Origin: Bradyrhizobium sp. JYMT SZCCT0428
GTDB taxonomy: Bacteria > Pseudomonadota > Alphaproteobacteria > Rhizobiales > Xanthobacteraceae
Length of the DNA stretch: 64,000 nucleotides
Direction: 5' to 3'
Assembly (NCBI RefSeq): GCF_018131075.1
Contig: NZ_JAFCLS010000020.1
Location: 1 to 64,000 of the forward strand
A program made the position numbers and the translations under genes. The stretch's first letter is position 1, and each line of letters begins with the position of its first letter. The notes beneath the pieces were generated by a model. That model was not told the DNA's origin, made no database searches, and saw only the letters and a program-made list of their open reading frames with translations. Positions 60,187-64,000 of the stretch are shown piece after piece.

Positions 60187-60708
60187 ATGCAAAACGTCAT
60201 TCGATATCTCGCCAAAGCCGCCCTGCTGTCAGCCACACTCGCCATTGTCGCCCTGCCTGATATGGCGCGCGCGCAATCCGGCAGCGCCGGCGGCAGCATC
60301 GGCAATGACGAAAAATCGCTGTCCGGTTCACGCGCGACGCCCCGGGCGGTCGAACCCCCAAAGCCGGCACGACGCAGCAAGCCCGAAGCGGAGGCTCCGC
60401 GCCGGGGACCGAGAAGCAGCGGGGGCGGCAATGCCGGCGGCGGTGGTAGCAATCTGGATGGAGCATGGGTTCTTACCAGCGTCGGCACGCCCTGCGGCAG
60501 CTCCACCGACACGGTGGTCGTCTCGGGCGCCAAGATGGTGGGGCAATATGGCACCGCTCAAGTCAGCCCGAATGGCTCGGTGTCCGGAGTCGGAAGCGCC
60601 GGGAGCCTGAGCTGGACCATGTCCGGCCGTTTCTCGGGCCGCAGCGGCGGAGGTTCGTTCCGGCGATCCGATGGATGTGCTGGAAGCTGGACCGGATCAA
60701 AACAGTAA
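60187..60708 (+). CDS. secreted hypothetical protein, Gly/Ser-rich
   Basis: From ATG 60187 the product is 173 residues: a signal peptide (about residues 1-29, ending MARAQ), a basic Pro/Arg-rich linker (RAVEPPKPARRSKPEAEAPR), a glycine run and a small C-terminal beta domain (LDGAWVLTSVGTPCGSSTDT, SLSWTMSGRFSGRSGGGSFR) with two cysteines. It looks like a periplasmic or surface protein of unknown role. The frame upstream of the ATG does not resemble a signal. Confidence 0.65.
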   Translation: MQNVIRYLAKAALLSATLAIVALPDMARAQSGSAGGSIGNDEKSLSGSRATPRAVEPPKPARRSKPEAEAPRRGPRSSGGGNAGGGGSNLDGAWVLTSVGTPCGSSTDTVVVSGAKMVGQYGTAQVSPNGSVSGVGSAGSLSWTMSGRFSGRSGGGSFRRSDGCAGSWTGSKQ

Positions 60709-60727
60709 TTGCGAATGGCGGCTAGCC

Positions 60728-61075
60728 TCACACCAGCTTCATCGGCGCATCACGAACCATCCGCAGGTCGATCCTGCTGATCAGATCGGACCGGAGCAGC
60801 TCGGCAGCGCCGATGGCTTCCTCCGTCTGCCGCAACGTGCTGACATTCGACCCGAGCGACACTATTCCGCCCAGGATCATCGCGATCGATCCGAGAACTG
60901 CCGTCTGACCGACCGCTAACAGGCCGAGCATCGTGACGAGCAGCAAGGCGGCGCCGCCGGCGATGGCCGCCTTGGAAGCCAGAATATACTTCCGGCATCG
61001 CTCGGCGGCCTCGGCAAGCTCCTCAAGCCGCGCTTCGATCCGTGAAATCTCTTCAGTCGGGTCGTCTTCAATCAT
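60728..61075 (-). CDS. small two-helix membrane protein
   Basis: The 115-residue protein starts with a charged coiled-coil-like helix (EEISRIEARLEELAEAAERC), then two membrane segments at about residues 38-57 and 62-80 (AIAGGAALLLVTMLGLLAVG; AVLGSIAMILGGIVSLGSNV) and ends with a second cytoplasmic helix (TLRQTEEAIGAAELLRSDLI). No known family. Confidence 0.65.
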   Translation of the reverse strand: MIEDDPTEEISRIEARLEELAEAAERCRKYILASKAAIAGGAALLLVTMLGLLAVGQTAVLGSIAMILGGIVSLGSNVSTLRQTEEAIGAAELLRSDLISRIDLRMVRDAPMKLV

Positions 61076-61337
61076 TGAAGGGAAGATACCGGAATTGGTG
61101 GAAATTCACCCTACGCGCTGTTGGCGCCAGTGATCAAGGCGTCGGGCTTCGAGCCTGCACGCAGGACCGGTGGCGCGATACTGGCTCAACGAGCGCGATC
61201 CCGATCAAGCGATGGTGACGTTTCGTGAAGGGCTTCTCCCTTCCTTTCGAAACCATAACGCCGGTATGTCGTTGCCAAAAGTGGACATCGCGTCGTGATT
61301 CCGATGCCGCCACAAGTCAACGCCGTCGGAGTTCCCA

Positions 61338-62342
61338 ATGAATCGTCTTTGTGCCGCGGCGCTGGCCAGCGCCCTGCTCACTTCACTTCATGCACCAGCC
61401 AGCGCCGCCGCGCGCGAGCCCTATGGCATCGGGCTGGAGGGCTTCGCCTATCCCTATCCGGTCAGCCTGTTGCCGCTCACGAATGACGGCGAGCAAGTGC
61501 GGATGGCCTATATGGATGTCGCCCCGGCGCAGCCGAACGGGCGCACCGTGGTGCTGCTGCACGGCCGCAATTTCCCGTCGAGCTATTGGGCGCCGGTCAT
61601 CAAGACGCTCACGGACGCAGGCTATCGCGTGGTGGTGCCGGACCAGATCGGCTTCGGCAAATCCTCCAAGCCGCAGGGCGAGCTGCATTTCGACACGCTG
61701 GCGCGCAACACGATGGCGCTGCTGGATCATCTGCAGATCGGCAAGGCCGACATCGTCGCCCATTCGCTCGGCGGAATGCTCGGCGTGCGGATCGCCCGCG
61801 CCTACCCTGACCGGGTCGATCATCTCGTGCTGACCGCGCCGATCGGGCTCGAGGACTACCGTCTCTATGTGCCGCCGACGCCGACCGAAAATATTCTGGA
61901 GAATGAGGACAGGCTGACCGCTGACGGATATCGCAAGCAGCTCGAGACCAATTATGCCCTAAAACTGCCGGCGGACCAGGTGACGCCGTTCATCGATGCG
62001 CGTTTCAACATCAAGGGCAGCGCCGAATACCCGCGCTGGCTGCGCGCCTTCGTAAGCTCCGCGCAAATGATCTACCGCGAGCCGGTGGCGCATGAGATTC
62101 CGCTGATCACGCGGCCGACCCTGTTCATCATGGGCGCCGACGACCACAACGCGCCGGGCAAAGCCAATGCGCCCGAAGCGCTGCGGCCGAAGATGGGCCA
62201 CAACGCCGACCTCGCCAAAGCGCTCGCCGCCAAAATGCCGAACGCCCGCGCCGAGGTGATACCGGATACCGGGCATCTGGTGTTTCTGGAAGCGCCGGCG
62301 AAATATAACGAGTTGCTGTTGGGGTTTCTCGGAGGTCGATAA
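61338..62342 (+). CDS. secreted alpha/beta hydrolase
   Basis: The 334-residue protein has a signal peptide (MNRLCAAALASALLTSLHAP, cleavage near ASA) and a complete alpha/beta-hydrolase fold: oxyanion region VVLLHGRNFPSSYWAPVI, nucleophile Ser143 in IVAHSLGGMLGVRIA, acid Asp in FIMGADDHNAPGKA and the catalytic His in PDTGHLVFLEAP. A lid region lies around residues 170-250. It should hydrolyse an ester or epoxide in the periplasm. The substrate is unknown. Confidence 0.88.
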   Translation: MNRLCAAALASALLTSLHAPASAAAREPYGIGLEGFAYPYPVSLLPLTNDGEQVRMAYMDVAPAQPNGRTVVLLHGRNFPSSYWAPVIKTLTDAGYRVVVPDQIGFGKSSKPQGELHFDTLARNTMALLDHLQIGKADIVAHSLGGMLGVRIARAYPDRVDHLVLTAPIGLEDYRLYVPPTPTENILENEDRLTADGYRKQLETNYALKLPADQVTPFIDARFNIKGSAEYPRWLRAFVSSAQMIYREPVAHEIPLITRPTLFIMGADDHNAPGKANAPEALRPKMGHNADLAKALAAKMPNARAEVIPDTGHLVFLEAPAKYNELLLGFLGGR

Positions 62343-62404
62343 CGCTGCGTAGGATGGGTGGAGCGAAGCGATACCCATCAATTGCCGGCGCGAAGACCAA
62401 AGAT

Positions 62405-62430
62405 GGTGGGTTACGCTTCGCTAACCCACC
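62405..62430. repeat. short palindrome GGTGGGTTA...TAACCCACC
   Basis: Third copy of this palindrome, with an 8-base loop, between the convergent hydrolase and carboxylase genes. A related imperfect hairpin precedes it at about 62350-62375. Confidence 0.75.
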
Positions 62431-62449
62431 CTACGAAGCTACGAAGCGC

Positions 62450-63982
62450 TCACAACGGCAAATTGTCGTGCTTCTTCGCCGGCATCTCGACCTTCTTATC
62501 CCTAAGCATCGCCAGCGCCCTTGCGATCCGCTTCCTTGTCGAATGCGGCATGATGACGTCGTCGATGTAGCCACGTTCGGCGGCGATGAAGGGGGACAGA
62601 AAGCGGTCTTCGTATTCCTTGGTGCGGGCAGCGATCGCATCGGAATCGCCGATGTCACTGCGGAAGATGATTTCCACCGCGCCCTTGGCGCCCATCACGG
62701 CGATCTGGGCGGTCGGCCAGGCGTAGTTCATGTCGGCGCCGATTTCCTTGGACGCCATCACGTCGAACGCGCCGCCATAGGCCTTGCGGGTGATGACCGT
62801 CACCAGCGGCACCGTGCATTGCGAATAGGCGAACAGCAGTTTGGCGCCGTGCTTGATCAGGCCGCCATATTCCTGCGCGGTGCCCGGCAGGAAGCCCGGC
62901 ACGTCGACAAAGGTCACGATCGGGATGTTGAAGGCGTCGCAGAACCGAACGAAACGCGCGGCCTTGCGTGAGGCGTCCGAGTCGAGCACGCCCGCCAGCA
63001 CCATCGGCTGGTTGGCGACGAAGCCCACGGTGCGGCCGGCGATGCGGCCGAAACCCGTGACGATGTTTTTCGCAAAGGTTTCCGAGATCTCGAAGAAGTC
63101 GCCCTCGTCCACGACCTTGAGGATCAGTTCCTTCATGTCGTAGGGCTTGTTCGGATTGTCGGGGATCAGCGTATCCAGCGACATATCGAGGCGTTCGATA
63201 TTGTCGAAGCTCGGCCATTCCGGCACGCCGTCGGTGTTGTTAGAGGGCAGGAAGTCGATCAGCCGGCGCATCTGCAGCAGCGTCTCGACGTCGTTGTCGA
63301 ACGCGCCATCCGCGATCGAGGAACGCGTGGCGTGCACGGAGGCGCCGCCGAGTTCCTCGGCCGTGACCACCTCGTTGGTGACGGTTTTGACCACGTCGGG
63401 TCCGGTGACGAACATGTAGCTCGTGTTCTTCACCATGAAGATGAAGTCGGTCATCGCGGGCGAATAGACGTCGCCGCCGGCACAGGGGCCCATGATGACC
63501 GAGATCTGCGGGATCACGCCCGAGGCGATGACGTTGCGGCGGAACACGTAGGAATAGCCCGCAAGGGCAGCTACGCCTTCCTGGATGCGCGCGCCGCCGG
63601 CATCATAGAGCCCGATGATCGGCGCCCTCGCCTTCATCGCCATGTCCTGCAGCTTTGTAATTTTCAGCGCATGGGTCTCCGACAGGGAGCCGCCGAACAC
63701 GGTAAAATCCTTGGCGAACACGAAGGTCTTGCGGCCGTTCACGGTGCCCCAGCCGGTGACGACGCCGTCGCCGGGGATCTTGTTCTTTTCCATGCCGAAT
63801 TCGACCGAGCGGTGCTCGACGAACATGTCGAATTCCTCGAACGAGCCCTTGTCGAGCAGCAGTTCGATGCGCTCCCGCGCCGTCAGCTTGCCGCGGGCGT
63901 GCTGCGCCTCGATGCGCTTCTCGCCGCCACCGAGCTTGGCGCCGGCGCGCCGTTCTTCGAGGGTGTCCAGGATGTCTTTCAT
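62450..63982 (-). CDS. pccB: acyl-CoA carboxylase beta subunit (propionyl-CoA carboxylase type)
   Basis: The 510-residue protein is a carboxyltransferase of the PccB/AccD5 type, the usual length for this subunit. Marks include KLTARERIELLLDKGSFEEF, the oxyanion-hole Gly/Ala pairs in IGLYDAGGARIQEGVAALAG and VIMGPCAGGDVYSPAMTDFI, and PIVTFVDVPGFLPGTAQEYG with YGGAFDVMASKEIGADMNY. It transfers carboxyl from biotin on the alpha subunit to propionyl-CoA, giving methylmalonyl-CoA. The biotin-carrying alpha subunit is not in the window but may lie just outside. Confidence 0.9.
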   Translation of the reverse strand: MKDILDTLEERRAGAKLGGGEKRIEAQHARGKLTARERIELLLDKGSFEEFDMFVEHRSVEFGMEKNKIPGDGVVTGWGTVNGRKTFVFAKDFTVFGGSLSETHALKITKLQDMAMKARAPIIGLYDAGGARIQEGVAALAGYSYVFRRNVIASGVIPQISVIMGPCAGGDVYSPAMTDFIFMVKNTSYMFVTGPDVVKTVTNEVVTAEELGGASVHATRSSIADGAFDNDVETLLQMRRLIDFLPSNNTDGVPEWPSFDNIERLDMSLDTLIPDNPNKPYDMKELILKVVDEGDFFEISETFAKNIVTGFGRIAGRTVGFVANQPMVLAGVLDSDASRKAARFVRFCDAFNIPIVTFVDVPGFLPGTAQEYGGLIKHGAKLLFAYSQCTVPLVTVITRKAYGGAFDVMASKEIGADMNYAWPTAQIAVMGAKGAVEIIFRSDIGDSDAIAARTKEYEDRFLSPFIAAERGYIDDVIMPHSTRKRIARALAMLRDKKVEMPAKKHDNLPL

Positions 63983-64000
63983 GTGCTGCCGCCCGTCATA

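Noticed and set aside
1..64000. CRISPR arrays, rRNA genes or complete IS elements
   Set aside because: No regularly spaced direct repeats, rRNA-like sequence or transposase frames were seen.

Overview
The window looks like a chromosome segment from a Bradyrhizobium-like alphaproteobacterium (Nitrobacteraceae). The evidence is the style of the proteins (many short Ala/Pro-rich secreted proteins, HWE/HisKA_2 kinase, DUF3618, DUF892, DUF6894), the palindromic intergenic repeats, and promoters of the alphaproteobacterial EcfG general-stress type. The assignment comes from gene content and recall, not from a database search.

Region 1 (1 to about 27,000) is sparse and decayed. Intact genes are mostly those typical of the general stress response: a low-affinity iron permease-like protein with a DUF1003 partner, a DUF892 ferritin-like protein, YihY/BrkB, hemolysin III, a GAF/HisKA_2 sensor kinase, a glyoxalase-unrelated SDR of the YghA type, and a tightly overlapping four-gene DUF3618/holin-like operon. 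Several of these have an EcfG-type promoter (GGAAC, 16-17 bp, NGTT) at a sensible distance. Between them lie frameshifted or truncated genes: OprB porin, a transglutaminase-like protein, TreZ, two copies of a ligD locus, and second, broken copies of the DUF1003 and YihY genes. Many very small membrane or secreted proteins are also present.

Region 2 (about 27,000 to 32,571) is a compact mobile-element module. A leftward operon (HTH protein, 66-aa protein, ParB-like protein, small protein, RepA-like AAA ATPase) and a GAGRK-type phage protein face a rightward pair (MerR-like regulator, tyrosine integrase). Direct repeats sit in the divergent control region. The integrase ends next to the 3' half of a tRNA-Arg(UCG) gene, read as attR. 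No intact tRNA-Arg was found in the window, so the element or island probably continues beyond the left edge.

Region 3 (32,621 to 64,000) is dense, ordinary-looking core chromosome: small secreted proteins, a VOC protein, GrlR and cupin proteins, a large PAS sensor kinase, AraC regulator, DMT exporter, a leftward acyl-CoA metabolism cluster (thiolase-like, DUF35, MaoC, SDR, then GNAT, DHDPS-like and Nudix), a fused indolepyruvate ferredoxin oxidoreductase, a TRIC-type channel, a PEP-mutase family enzyme, an ArsR regulator, a GDPD phosphodiesterase, an alpha/beta hydrolase and a PccB-type carboxylase subunit. Short palindromic repeats are scattered between these genes.

Working together: the left part is best read as a stress-survival gene set under EcfG control (envelope proteins, iron and DNA protection, trehalose and ligase relics) that is eroding, next to an integrase module. 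The right part is housekeeping metabolism and signalling.
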